Positions 35,089 through 44,109 are shown, counted from the stretch's first letter. The stretch: 64,000 nucleotides of DNA from Calothrix brevissima NIES-22 (GCF_002367995.1 NZ_AP018207.1:8458083-8522082); one strand, 5' to 3'. The notes: a model not told the origin generated them from the letters alone. Translations and numbers: made by a program.

Positions 35089-36303
35089 ATGCTACCCTCA
35101 GATTTATTAATGCACCGCCACAACGGCGAAGAAATCATCCCCAAACGCTTAAAAATAGATGATAAACATTTAAATCTCGCTACCGAACTAATTAATTATT
35201 TCCAATCAGCCGTTGGGAAAACCCAAGGAATACTAGAACGCCAACTAGCAGATTTTGAAGGCGACACTACAGATTACCGTGTGAAACGCGGTTTAGCTTA
35301 TATTCTCAAAAGCAGCTTTTGCACTTTTGAAGTAGTTAGTCCTTTAGAACCACCAATGTTAAGAGAAAGGCTATTTGCCCTATCTGCTAAATCTGTTCCT
35401 AGTCGCGAATCAACCCAAGCGACTTTAACTAAAATAGCTGATGAATTAACTCACGAATTAGAACGAGAAATATTGCCAGAACAAGTTCATAATGGCTTAT
35501 ATGCCGATTTAAATGAAAATAAAATATTGACGGTTTTCGATGCACCTAAACCCCAAGATTTATTACATCGCTATAATTTATCCCAAGTGCAGGGAGTATT
35601 TTATAAAGCCAGTAAATTAATATTAAATGCTCATCGCAATGTTCCCGGAGAATATAAACTATTATTCCGCTATCTCAAGTTATTTCAATTAATGGCTTAT
35701 ATCGAAGGCGATGCCGATCATGGGTTTACAATTACCATTGACGGGCCGACGAGTTTATTTAATCCTAGTACAAGATACGGATTAGCGATCGCCAAACTTA
35801 TCCCCGCCTTACTTCACGTTACTCGCTGGAGTCTTGCTTCCACCCTGCAAACCCGCGACACCTACACCAATACCTGGAGAACTGGACGTTTTACCCTCAA
35901 TTCTGAATGTGGTTTAGTCACTCATTATTCCCCAGGTAAACCCTACGATAGTATGCTCGAAGCGTCTTTTGCTGATAAATGGGATGCTTTAAAATCTGAA
36001 TGGGTATTAGAGCGAGAAGTCGATTTAATTCCTATCCCTGGTAGCGTGATGATTCCCGATTTTCGCCTCGTTCATCCTGATGGGCGCACATTCCTCTTAG
36101 AAATTGTCGGTTATTGGCGTCCAGAATATTTACAAAAAAAGTTTTCTCAAGTGCGCCGCGCAGGACGAGATGATTTAATTTTAGCAATTTCTGAACGCTT
36201 AAATTTAGAAAAAGCCGGCGTGAAATTAAATGATGTCCCAGCTAGAATTATCTGGTTTAAAGATAAGTTATTACCAAAATCAGTATTAGCAGCGATGGAG
36301 TAA
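35089..36303 (+). CDS. Bax1/DUF790 family nuclease (XPB partner)
   Basis: 404 residues. The whole protein fits the DUF790 family, of which archaeal Bax1 is the studied member: MLPSDLLMHR at the start, LFRYLKLFQLMAYIEG in the middle, and a nuclease-like C-terminus with MIPDFRLVHPDGRTFLLEIV, a PD-(D/E)xK-type Asp...Glu-x-Val pattern, then YWRPEYLQKK. Bax1 cuts DNA 3' to the bubble opened by XPB, giving a nucleotide-excision-like repair reaction. It lies 150 bp after the xpb-like gene, the order seen in archaea and some bacteria. No signal or membrane segment. Ortholog of a bacterial XPB-Bax1 pair. Confidence 0.85.
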   Translation: MLPSDLLMHRHNGEEIIPKRLKIDDKHLNLATELINYFQSAVGKTQGILERQLADFEGDTTDYRVKRGLAYILKSSFCTFEVVSPLEPPMLRERLFALSAKSVPSRESTQATLTKIADELTHELEREILPEQVHNGLYADLNENKILTVFDAPKPQDLLHRYNLSQVQGVFYKASKLILNAHRNVPGEYKLLFRYLKLFQLMAYIEGDADHGFTITIDGPTSLFNPSTRYGLAIAKLIPALLHVTRWSLASTLQTRDTYTNTWRTGRFTLNSECGLVTHYSPGKPYDSMLEASFADKWDALKSEWVLEREVDLIPIPGSVMIPDFRLVHPDGRTFLLEIVGYWRPEYLQKKFSQVRRAGRDDLILAISERLNLEKAGVKLNDVPARIIWFKDKLLPKSVLAAME

Positions 36304-36308
36304 ATATA

Positions 36309-36485
36309 GGGCATGGGGCATTGGGCATTGGGCATTGGGCATTGGGCATTGGGCATGGGGCATTGGGTGGTATCCTGAAATGGACAAGGAAGACAAATGA
36401 CTATTGACTATTGACTATTGACTATTGACTATTGACTATTGACTATTGACTATTGACTATTGACTATTGACTATTGACTATTGAC
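36309..36485. repeat. Two tandem heptamer arrays up to a start codon
   Basis: GCATTGG/GCATGGG units fill 36309-36367, then about 12.5 copies of TGACTAT run at 36398-36485. The next gene's ATG is at 36488, only two bases after the array, so the expected ribosome-site position is taken up by TATTGACCA and no Shine-Dalgarno sequence is visible. Confidence 0.95.
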
Positions 36486-36487
36486 CA

Positions 36488-37522
36488 ATGACCAATAACT
36501 TAAATTCCTATCGAGCCTTAGCACTGCAAGTTACCTGTCATGCAGTTAATCAAGCGAGCGATCGCACTGAAGCTCGTGCTTTAATGCAAAATACCATAAA
36601 CCGCTTATCACAGCAAATCGCTGCCAGTATTGCGTTTATTGGTTTTGACTGTAAATTAATTGTCTTACCAGAATATTTCCTCACAGGTTTTCCTCTAGGT
36701 GAATCGTTGGCTGTATGGGCGGATAAAGCCTGTTTAGAAATGCATGGGGCTGAGTATGAAGCCCTCGGTAAAATTACCCAAAAGCATCGTATATTTTTAG
36801 CAGGAAATGCTTACGAATTAGACCAGAATTTCCCTAAATTATACTTTCAAACCTGCTTTGTTATTGACCCTTCCGGAAATATCATCTTGCGATATCGGCG
36901 GTTAAATTCTATGTTTGCACCCACACCCCATGATGTGTGGGATAAATATCTCGACTGCTATGGATTAGAAGGGGTTTTTCCCGTAGCTAAAACTGAAATT
37001 GGCAATTTAGCAGCGATCGCATCTGAAGAAATTTTATATCCAGAAGTCGCCCGTTGTTTAGCTATGCGCGGCGCAGAGATTTTTCTCCATTCCACCTCGG
37101 AAATTTACAGCAAAAATTTAACCCCCAAAGACGCAGCCAAAATTAGCCGGGCTGTAGAAAATATAGCATACGTTGTTTCTGCTAATACCGCAGGTATCGC
37201 TAATATCCCCATCCCCATATCCTCAGCAGATGGCGGTTCTAAAATGATCGATCATCGGGGAATAGTTTTAGCAGAGACAACTACAGGGGAAAGTATGGCA
37301 GCCTTTGCAGAGATAGATCTAGCTGCCTTAAGACGCGATCGCAAAAGACCAGGGTTAAATAATATACTTTCCCGCCAGCGATTTGAACTATACGCCCAAA
37401 GTTACATGCAGTCGCAATTTTACCCACCAAACACTATGCTGAATACAGAAGTAGACCGCAAACACTTTTTGCAAACACAACAAGCCACCATTGAACGCCT
37501 AGCCCAATTAGGCATAATTTGA
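36488..37522 (+). CDS. Nitrilase-superfamily protein with altered catalytic triad
   Basis: 344 residues. The fold is that of carbon-nitrogen hydrolases: RALALQVTC first strand, LIVLPEYFLTGF (catalytic Glu62), NIILRYRRLN and the nucleophile block IGNLAAIASEEILYPEVARCL, then RGAEIFLHSTSE. In the usual Glu-Lys-Cys triad the Lys position is Arg138 (YRR) and the Cys position is Ser179 (ASEE where active enzymes have C(Y/E)(D/E)). Hence it may be inactive, or use another mechanism. It precedes an aldehyde dehydrogenase and a lipocalin-like gene on the same strand. The start abuts a heptamer array; RALALQ must be near the N-terminus, so 36488 is credible. Confidence 0.78.
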   Translation: MTNNLNSYRALALQVTCHAVNQASDRTEARALMQNTINRLSQQIAASIAFIGFDCKLIVLPEYFLTGFPLGESLAVWADKACLEMHGAEYEALGKITQKHRIFLAGNAYELDQNFPKLYFQTCFVIDPSGNIILRYRRLNSMFAPTPHDVWDKYLDCYGLEGVFPVAKTEIGNLAAIASEEILYPEVARCLAMRGAEIFLHSTSEIYSKNLTPKDAAKISRAVENIAYVVSANTAGIANIPIPISSADGGSKMIDHRGIVLAETTTGESMAAFAEIDLAALRRDRKRPGLNNILSRQRFELYAQSYMQSQFYPPNTMLNTEVDRKHFLQTQQATIERLAQLGII

Positions 37523-37538
37523 TGGTAACTGGTTAAAT

Positions 37539-37608
37539 GTTGACTGTTGACCGTTGACTGTTGACTGTTGACTGTTGACTAATCCTCAATGCCCCATGCC
37601 CCATGCCC
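37539..37608. repeat. TTGACTG array and CCCCATG units that contain a start codon
   Basis: About six TTGACTG-type units (37539-37580) are followed by AATGCCCCATGCCCCATGCC at 37588-37607. The ATG of the aldehyde dehydrogenase gene at 37603 is itself part of the last CCCCATG unit. Confidence 0.9.
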
Positions 37609-39018
37609 AACTCAATCGATGTTCGCAATCCTCGGACAGGAAAATTTGACTATGTGATTATACCGCCGCCGCCTAAGCTGCTGGCGCAGTTGTGCAATCG
37701 ACTGCGGCGGGCGCAAGTTCGTTGGCAGCAACTTGGTATTGATGGGAGAATTGAAGTATTACAAGAATGGAAACAAGCGATATTAGCAGAACGCGATCGC
37801 TTAACTGAAGCTTTGGTTAATGATACTGGTAGATTATCAATTTCGGAAATGGAAATTGACTCGTTCATCTCCAGCATAGATCGCTGGTGTCGGTTAGCAC
37901 CAGACTTGCTACAAGACTCCGCCAAAAACACTAGCATTCCCTTTATTGCCATACAACAAACAGCCGTTCCCTATCCCCTCGTCGGCGTCATTAGCCCCTG
38001 GAATTTTCCTTTATTACTCTCAACAATCGATGCAATCCCCGCATTACTCGCAGGTTGTGCAGTCATTGTTAAACCCAGTGAAATAGCACCTCGTTTCGTC
38101 GCCCCATTAATGACAGCATTAAATGCTGTGCCCAAATTACGCGATGTTTTTACCTTTATTGAAGGTGCAGGTGAAACCGGAGCCGCTTTAATAGAATATG
38201 TAGATTTAGTCTGCTTTACAGGTAGTGTTACCACAGGGCGAAAAGTTGCCGAAGTTGCCGCCAAAAAATTTATTCCCGTATTTTTAGAATTAGGCGGTAA
38301 AGACCCCGCAATAGTATTAGAATCAGCTGATTTAGACTTAGCTACCTCAGCAATTTTATGGGGTGCAGTTGTGAATAGCGGACAGTCTTGTCTTTCAATT
38401 GAGCGAATTTATGTTGCCGAATCTATATTTAATAAATTTGTTTCCCTACTAGTAAATAAAGCCCAACAGATAAAATTAGCTCATCCCACATTAGAAAGTG
38501 GCGAACTCGGCCCCATTATTGCCGAAAAACAAGCAGCAATTATTAGCGATCAGCTTTTAGATGCTGTTGATAAAGGAGCAATGATTCATTGTGGCGGTAA
38601 AGTTGAAGAATTAGGCGGCGGTTGGTGGTGTCGTCCCACAGTTTTAACTAAGGTCAATCATACCATGAAAATTATGACCGAAGAAACTTTTGGCCCCATT
38701 CTGCCAATCATGCCCTTTTCCCAAATTGAAGAAGCAATAAATTTAGCCAACGACTCAATTTATGGTTTAAGTGCATCTGTATTTGCCGAATCCCAAGAAT
38801 TAGCCTTAGAAGTTGCCCAACAAATAGAAGCAGGAGGTATTAGTATTAACGATGCAGCTTTGACTGCTATCATGCACGAAGGCGAAAAAAATTCATTCAA
38901 ATTTTCAGGTTTAGGTGGTTCGCGCATGGGGCCTGGGGCGTTGAAAAGATTTATGCGTAAAAAAGCTTTTTTAATCAAAACCAACTCCGCAAATGACCCC
39001 TGGTGGTTTGATGAATGA
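37603..39018 (+). CDS. Aldehyde dehydrogenase (NAD(P)-dependent)
   Basis: 471 residues, complete. SPWNFPLLLSTIDAIPAL binds the cofactor and aldehyde, FTGSVTTGRK is the nucleotide-binding loop, FLELGGKDP carries the general-base Glu229 and NSGQSCLSIERIYV the nucleophile Cys263; TEETFGPILPI closes the pattern. It oxidises an aldehyde to an acid in the cytoplasm; the C-terminal form resembles cyanobacterial enzymes acting on medium or long-chain aldehydes, but the substrate is unproven. It stands between a nitrilase-like gene and a DUF3598-like gene, suggesting a small metabolic unit. The ATG is within a repeat unit and has no visible ribosome site. Confidence 0.88.
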   Translation: MPNSIDVRNPRTGKFDYVIIPPPPKLLAQLCNRLRRAQVRWQQLGIDGRIEVLQEWKQAILAERDRLTEALVNDTGRLSISEMEIDSFISSIDRWCRLAPDLLQDSAKNTSIPFIAIQQTAVPYPLVGVISPWNFPLLLSTIDAIPALLAGCAVIVKPSEIAPRFVAPLMTALNAVPKLRDVFTFIEGAGETGAALIEYVDLVCFTGSVTTGRKVAEVAAKKFIPVFLELGGKDPAIVLESADLDLATSAILWGAVVNSGQSCLSIERIYVAESIFNKFVSLLVNKAQQIKLAHPTLESGELGPIIAEKQAAIISDQLLDAVDKGAMIHCGGKVEELGGGWWCRPTVLTKVNHTMKIMTEETFGPILPIMPFSQIEEAINLANDSIYGLSASVFAESQELALEVAQQIEAGGISINDAALTAIMHEGEKNSFKFSGLGGSRMGPGALKRFMRKKAFLIKTNSANDPWWFDE

Positions 39019-39057
39019 ATGACCATTTTACAGACAAGGTTTCATCGCGTCTCTAAC

Positions 39058-39122
39058 AAATGACAAATGACAAATGATAACTGACAACTGACAACTGACA
39101 ACTGACAACTGACAACTGACTA
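39058..39122. repeat. CAAATGA / CAACTGA tandem heptamer arrays
   Basis: ACAAATG units pass into five ACAACTG units with a changed end ACTATTAAC, filling the spacer before the DUF3598-like gene. Its own ribosome site, AAGGAGTTT at 39134-39142, lies past the array. Confidence 0.9.
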
Positions 39123-39145
39123 TTAACAATATCAAGGAGTTTTCT

Positions 39146-39592
39146 ATGTCTACCATCCGCGAAGGAATGCCCGTACTTGTCCGTCATGAAGGAGAATGGG
39201 GAGGTACTTATACAGTAGTAGATAACGCCGGAACAATTCTCGATAAATATCAGTCTCATTTAAGTTGTCAATTCCCCGAAAATGGCCCGCATCCCTATTA
39301 CCAAATCAATCGTTATACCTGGGCTGACGGGAAAAAAGAAGAACATCAATTTCCGGGAATATATCGTGACAAAGCCCTATTTTTTGATACCGAACGCATT
39401 ACCGGCAAAGCTTGGGAAATCGACGATTCTACAGTCATATTATGGTTTGCTTATAAGAACGCACCAGATATGAATTTATATGAAATGATTCAAATTAGTC
39501 CAGACAATAACTATCGCGCTCGAACTTGGCATTGGTTTAAAAATCATCAAATTTATCAACGAACTCTCATCCAAGAAGAAAGGTTAAAATAG
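39146..39592 (+). CDS. DUF3598-like lipocalin-fold protein
   Basis: 148 residues with a good ribosome site (AAGGAG at about 39134). EGMPVLVRHEGEWGGTYTVV, HLSCQFPENGPHPYYQINRY, KKEEHQFPGIYRDK and LYEMIQIS fit the DUF3598 group, a lipocalin/fatty-acid-binding-like barrel. No signal peptide, so cytoplasmic. Such a barrel could hold a hydrophobic aldehyde, acid or chromophore, which would suit its place after the aldehyde dehydrogenase gene. Binding is inferred, not shown. Confidence 0.75.
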   Translation: MSTIREGMPVLVRHEGEWGGTYTVVDNAGTILDKYQSHLSCQFPENGPHPYYQINRYTWADGKKEEHQFPGIYRDKALFFDTERITGKAWEIDDSTVILWFAYKNAPDMNLYEMIQISPDNNYRARTWHWFKNHQIYQRTLIQEERLK

Positions 39593-39800
39593 TCATTTGT
39601 CATTGGTCATTTGTCATTGGTCATTTGTCATTGGTCATTTGTCATTTGTCATTGGTCATTGGTAACTTGTACTGAGCGAAGTCGTTCGCGAAGCTTCTCT
39701 TTCGCGCAGCGTCTCCCCTTGGGAGAAGAGAAGTATTCGTCATTTGTCATTGGTCATTCTTCCTTGTCCCCCTTGTCCTCCTTGTCCTCCTTATCCCCTT
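39592..39800. repeat. TCATTGG/TCATTTG arrays, a palindromic repeat and a CCTTGTCCT array
   Basis: Alternating TCATTTG and TCATTGG units occupy 39592-39663. A palindrome-rich stretch with TTCGCGAAG and CGTCTCCCCTTGGGAGAAG follows (39680-39730), then CTTGTCCTC nonamers at 39767-39797. Together they fill the spacer; translation of this DNA gives only repeat-derived sequence. Confidence 0.9.
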
Positions 39801-39819
39801 TCCCTTTCCTTCCATCTTC

Positions 39820-41139
39820 ATGAGTATATTATCCAGTCAAAAAATTCGCCTAACAGCAGGTTTAGCTACCTTATTATGTGTTGGGTTAGGTAGTAATCAT
39901 TTATATGCTCAGTCAACAAATGAACAGGTAAATCAACAACAGCAACCTGTACAAAATGTTGCTTTAACTCAAAAAGCAGAAACCCTAACTCAACCATTTC
40001 TTTCTTTACCCTTCATTCAATCTGTTCAGCTAATCGCCACGAATTTATTAAATTTTGTTAATGATGACCAAAGAATTGAACAGAATTTAATCTCAGCCGC
40101 TACACCATATAAAGCTATTGATGAGTTAAAGAAATTCAAATTTAATGTCAATCCTAGTCAAGTTTTTAATAGTGGAAAGTTACCAAGTACAAAAATTAAA
40201 TTAAACCAAGCAGATTTACTTACTGTTCTCACCAATACTAGAAAATATTACCAAGATCACGCCAATGCAGACCCCGATGTTTTACGTCAAGGAATACTGG
40301 AAACTCAAGGGGTATCGGTAGACGATGTGATTAAAACCTTAGATTTTATGGTTGCGGTTTTAAAAGAAGATATTGCCAATAATCGCCCTACCCGGTTACA
40401 AGATCCTAATTTTATTAATAAAAATTTTAAAGTAATCAAATGGACTGCTTATAATCCTAAAATTAAAAATCAACGCCAACTGCGAATTACTAAATATGCG
40501 GTATTTATTCACAATGGGACGCGGAAAGAAACTGCTAAATATAATATCCCTATTTATAGTTTAAATGATAATTTCACTGCAGATAAATTCTACACGAGAT
40601 ATACCAAGCAGGATGTATTATCGGGAATATACGAACCAGGTGGTAAAGAATTTGGCAAAGTTGAACCTCTTGCATATTTAACTCGCACCGGACTGGAAGA
40701 AGCACTCATGCAAGGCACTATATTAATTAAGTTTCCAGATGGTAAGGAGGGGTATTTTAACGTTGATAGAAGTAATGAAATACCTTATGTCAGGGGTTTA
40801 AAAGCAACAGCACAAAAACGTTATTGGTATTTTAGAGAAGTTAATGCTATTAAAGGCTATGGATATAATATTGATGCCAAAATATCCATCAAACCCGGAG
40901 TAACTTTTGCAGGCGATGTCCTGAATATGGGTTTAGGTAAAGTAATTGTCATTGAGCATAATGCAGGTGGAACCAAACAGCTACAAATGGGCGTAATTGC
41001 TGATACAGGCGGAGCCTTTTTACCTAACCTCTATCAACTTGATTTTCTAGCAGGTATTTTTCCCAGCCAGAAAGCATTTGTCAACTACATCAGCAAATTA
41101 CCTGAATATGCGACGGCATATATTTTAGTGAAAAAATAA
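39820..41139 (+). CDS. Exported MltA/3D-domain-like protein
   Basis: 439 residues. A signal peptide (AGLATLLCVGLGSNHLYAQ) is followed by a Gln-rich linker and a large beta-rich region. The C-terminal block VIADTGGAFLPNLYQLDFLAG with the Asp residues in DTGG and LDF resembles the 3D domain of MltA-type lytic transglycosylases, which cut glycan strands of peptidoglycan; EPLAYLTRTGLEEALMQGTI also recalls MltA. It should act in the periplasm. The match is by eye and moderate, so a non-enzymatic relative is possible. A strong hairpin terminator follows at 41178-41206. Confidence 0.6.
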   Translation: MSILSSQKIRLTAGLATLLCVGLGSNHLYAQSTNEQVNQQQQPVQNVALTQKAETLTQPFLSLPFIQSVQLIATNLLNFVNDDQRIEQNLISAATPYKAIDELKKFKFNVNPSQVFNSGKLPSTKIKLNQADLLTVLTNTRKYYQDHANADPDVLRQGILETQGVSVDDVIKTLDFMVAVLKEDIANNRPTRLQDPNFINKNFKVIKWTAYNPKIKNQRQLRITKYAVFIHNGTRKETAKYNIPIYSLNDNFTADKFYTRYTKQDVLSGIYEPGGKEFGKVEPLAYLTRTGLEEALMQGTILIKFPDGKEGYFNVDRSNEIPYVRGLKATAQKRYWYFREVNAIKGYGYNIDAKISIKPGVTFAGDVLNMGLGKVIVIEHNAGGTKQLQMGVIADTGGAFLPNLYQLDFLAGIFPSQKAFVNYISKLPEYATAYILVKK

Positions 41140-41177
41140 TCTTGATTTTTGAATATCAAAAATTAGTCAAAAATTAG

Positions 41178-41201
41178 GGTGGGCAATGCCCACCATTTTT
41201 T
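41178..41201 (+). terminator. Rho-independent terminator
   Basis: GGTGGGCA and TGCCCACC form a GC-rich hairpin followed by ATTTTTTATT on the + strand, 40 bp after the stop of the 3D-like gene. Confidence 0.75.
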
Positions 41202-41329
41202 ATTATACAAATAATCAGTCTGATAAAATTTAATTACATATCCTGTTTTATTAACTGTTTATTTTATACCTCTTAACCTAAGATATTTAATTTAAAGCTG
41301 ATGCATTAAATCTTAGGAGTATTATTCTG

Positions 41330-41878
41330 ATGAAATCAGCGAAAAACTTAGTTGTTGCTACTATTGCAAGCGCTATTTCCTTGATAACTATTACTGCTGC
41401 TAAACCAACACAAGCTGCAATTATTAATTACAAGTTCAAAGTAAATGCAACATCAGGGGATAATCCTGGTAGATATTTTGGTTCTTTTCGCTATGATGAC
41501 TCAAGTTTAACCAATACAGGCCTGGAAACTATTGGAGTTGAAAACGGATTAGCCTTAAATTTTAATTATTTGGGGAATAATTATACAGAAAAAGATGATT
41601 TTGATTTCAATTTGTACCCAATACTTACCTTTAATAATGGTAAGCTTCAGGGATTAAGCTATTTTGTAGCTGATAAGTTTGCGATCGCATCTGATAATCT
41701 CAACAACCCAGATGTAGGTGGAAACAGATTTTATCTGCTGAACCAATCTGTAAACGCAACCGCAGTCGGTACAGTCAGCTATCAAGTACCCGAACCACTG
41801 ACTGTTAGCGGAACTGCGATCGCAACTTTAATGGGATTATGGATGAAACGCAAAAAAGCCACAAAACTTGCCGCTTAA
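41330..41878 (+). CDS. PEP-CTERM surface protein
   Basis: 182 residues with a ribosome site TAGGAG at 41312. A signal peptide (LVVATIASAISLITITAAKP ... QAA) is followed by a beta-rich domain of about 110 residues and, at the end, VPEPLTVSGTAIATLMGLWM-KRKK: a PEP motif, a hydrophobic helix and a basic tail. This is the sorting signal processed by exosortase in bacteria that make exopolysaccharide. The mature part (FGSFRYDDSSLTNTG) is like other PEP-CTERM proteins of cyanobacteria. Function unknown; probably surface or sheath. Confidence 0.85.
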   Translation: MKSAKNLVVATIASAISLITITAAKPTQAAIINYKFKVNATSGDNPGRYFGSFRYDDSSLTNTGLETIGVENGLALNFNYLGNNYTEKDDFDFNLYPILTFNNGKLQGLSYFVADKFAIASDNLNNPDVGGNRFYLLNQSVNATAVGTVSYQVPEPLTVSGTAIATLMGLWMKRKKATKLAA

Positions 41879-41892
41879 TCACAACATAGTAG

Positions 41893-41911
41893 GGGCGGGG
41901 TTTCCCCGCCC
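41893..41911. repeat. GC-rich hairpin between converging genes
   Basis: GGGCGGGG, TTT and CCCCGCCC. No U-run follows on either strand, so it is noted as a repeat/hairpin rather than a terminator; it could stop transcription from both sides. Confidence 0.5.
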
Positions 41912-41943
41912 ACTCATAAAACGGGGATTTTCGCTAATTTTTG

Positions 41944-44109
41944 TTACAATCCGCCAATCACGCCACCATCATTGCGGGTAATCACCACCGTTGCAGAACG
42001 CGGTCTACCGGATGGGCCATAACCTTGACTGTAAGGCCAGTTACTAGTAGCAGTTGGATTAGAAGGTGACCCACCTTCACCCGGATGTTGAATATTAATG
42101 AACAAAGCCTTACCATCAGGAGTGCTAGTTACACCTGTAACTTCACAATCCATCGGGCTAGTTAAAAAGCGCCTAACTTGTTTGGTATTGGGGTCAGCAC
42201 ACAACATCGCATTGCCACCAACATTTACCCAGTCACCCTTACCATCACCTGCTTGGTCAGTCTGAATCCAGAGACGACCGAAGTCATCAAACCACAAACC
42301 ATCTGGCGAACTTAAGTCATCGCCTTGAATATTACCTTGAAGATTTGATTCTGTCCTAGTTTTATCGCCAGCTTCTAAGAAAATATCCCATGTGAAAGTT
42401 GTGGCTGTGACGGTGCGTCCATCTTCACGCCAACGAATGATGTGACCGAAACGGTTGTCAGGACGGGGGTTAGCTGCATTTACAGGGGGACGCGCACTAC
42501 CTGCTCCTGTTGAGCCATCGGCATTGTTAACAGAGACTGGAGTAGTCCCGCGACGGTTATTGTTGGTCAATGTGCAGTAAACTTCAATCTCTTTATACCC
42601 ACCAATGCGAGGACGTACTGCTGTCCATTCCGGTCTATCCATCATGGTTGCACCAACGCGATCTGCCGCCTGGCGAGTCTTGATCAGGACTTCAGCTTGG
42701 TTTTTAAAACCATTTTCGGCTGTCAGACCTCTTTGACCATGTACTAAAGGAATCCACTCACCAGTACCGTTATCGTTAAACTTGGCAACGTATAACACCC
42801 CATTGTCAAGTAAATCGCGGTTAGCATTACGATTTCCTGGATTTAAACGCTGGGAGCAAACAAACTTGTAGATATATTCGTTGCGTTCGTCATCTCCCAT
42901 ATAAAAAGCCACGCGGTTATTATCATCGACAACAACCTGAGCGCTTTCATGCTTGAATCTACCCAAGGCGGTACGCTTGACTGGTTTACTTTGTGGATCG
43001 TAAGGATCAATTTCTACCACCCATCCAAATAAATGGGGTTCGAGGGGATTGGTGCGGTTATTGAAACGTGGATCGGCTTGATACCATTTATAACCAGCAC
43101 CAGAGGCGGAAAGACCGTAACGATTTTGTCCTGCAAGAACCTCTGAGTCTGGGATTCCGGGAGTAGAAACTAATGCCTCTCCATTGTTTCCAAAATAGCC
43201 ATTCCAATTCTCTTCACAGGTTAAATAAGTACCCCAAGGTGTGTAACCGTTGGAGCAGTTATTCACTGTACCGTAAGCTGTGTAACCGTCATTGAATATG
43301 CCAGTATCAACAGAACCATCAGGTCTAATATCAAACTTCTTTGATTTCAACAGTGCATCGCCAGCCACCGGGCCAGAAATTCGCATTTCGGTGTTAGCAG
43401 TAATTCGGCGACCATAGGGTGAATTGGAATTGAATTTCCATTCCTTACCTTGCTTAGAAATTTCTACAACCGATACACCATGCGCCGCCTGAGACTTGCG
43501 TACTTTGGCAATCGAGACAGGATCTAGACCATCAGGATGCAAAATTGATTCTTCTGTATACTCATGGTTTACACAAAGCAAGCCATTATTTATTGGTTGG
43601 TTAATAAAGCCTCTTAAGGATCTGGCTTGTGAACTAACTGTACGACCTACAACGTTTCCTGGAGAGAGGGGGAAGTAGTGCATACCATCAGCGTGCATCC
43701 CAAATTGCTTTTGCTGTGCAGCTGCATCTTGGGAAGCATCTGCTAGCCAAGTCGGCCCACCTGGCGCAATGGGATCTCCCCAAGCTACGAGTACTTTAGC
43801 TGTATAACCTTGAGGGACGCTAACAAGATCCTTTTCTAAACGTCCTGTAGTCGGGTTGAGTAGATTTGGCGGTACACTTTTAAAGCCAATACCGCCAAAT
43901 CCTTTACTTTTAGGGATGTTAGCAGCTTCTACGGTTTGGAGTAAGCCACCAATAGAAATATCGCCGACGACGGTTAACGCAGCTGTGCTGGCGGCTGTTA
44001 TGAGGAAGCGCCGACGGCTGACACCCATGCGATCGATGACATCACGAATTGATTCGTTAGCAGAGGGGTTGAGACTGACATTGTTTTTCGGGTGAAAGCG
44101 TCCTTTCAT
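41944..44109 (-). CDS. phoX: PhoX-type alkaline phosphatase (DUF839), Tat-exported
   Basis: 721 residues. SRRRFLITAA at residues 31-40 is a twin-arginine signal. NVVGRTVSSQ, LCVNHEYTEE, CEENWNGYFG and RFKHESAQVVVDDN are PhoX/DUF839 motifs whose Glu, His and Asp residues bind iron and calcium. PhoX removes phosphate from organic phosphate esters in the periplasm or outside the cell under phosphate limitation. It heads a group of same-strand phosphatase genes (to 52010), which suggests phosphate-starvation control. I saw TTAAC-type pieces upstream (44178, 44235) but no clear Pho box with the 11-base spacing. Confidence 0.9.
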   Translation of the reverse strand: MKGRFHPKNNVSLNPSANESIRDVIDRMGVSRRRFLITAASTAALTVVGDISIGGLLQTVEAANIPKSKGFGGIGFKSVPPNLLNPTTGRLEKDLVSVPQGYTAKVLVAWGDPIAPGGPTWLADASQDAAAQQKQFGMHADGMHYFPLSPGNVVGRTVSSQARSLRGFINQPINNGLLCVNHEYTEESILHPDGLDPVSIAKVRKSQAAHGVSVVEISKQGKEWKFNSNSPYGRRITANTEMRISGPVAGDALLKSKKFDIRPDGSVDTGIFNDGYTAYGTVNNCSNGYTPWGTYLTCEENWNGYFGNNGEALVSTPGIPDSEVLAGQNRYGLSASGAGYKWYQADPRFNNRTNPLEPHLFGWVVEIDPYDPQSKPVKRTALGRFKHESAQVVVDDNNRVAFYMGDDERNEYIYKFVCSQRLNPGNRNANRDLLDNGVLYVAKFNDNGTGEWIPLVHGQRGLTAENGFKNQAEVLIKTRQAADRVGATMMDRPEWTAVRPRIGGYKEIEVYCTLTNNNRRGTTPVSVNNADGSTGAGSARPPVNAANPRPDNRFGHIIRWREDGRTVTATTFTWDIFLEAGDKTRTESNLQGNIQGDDLSSPDGLWFDDFGRLWIQTDQAGDGKGDWVNVGGNAMLCADPNTKQVRRFLTSPMDCEVTGVTSTPDGKALFINIQHPGEGGSPSNPTATSNWPYSQGYGPSGRPRSATVVITRNDGGVIGGL

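Noticed and set aside
36398..36485. CRISPR-like regular repeats
   Set aside because: Units of 7 bp without unique spacers; tandem repeat, no cas genes.
39611..39823. 70-codon frame between the lipocalin-like and 3D-like genes
   Set aside because: Reads the TCATTGG/TCATTTG array and repeat DNA; no coding sense.
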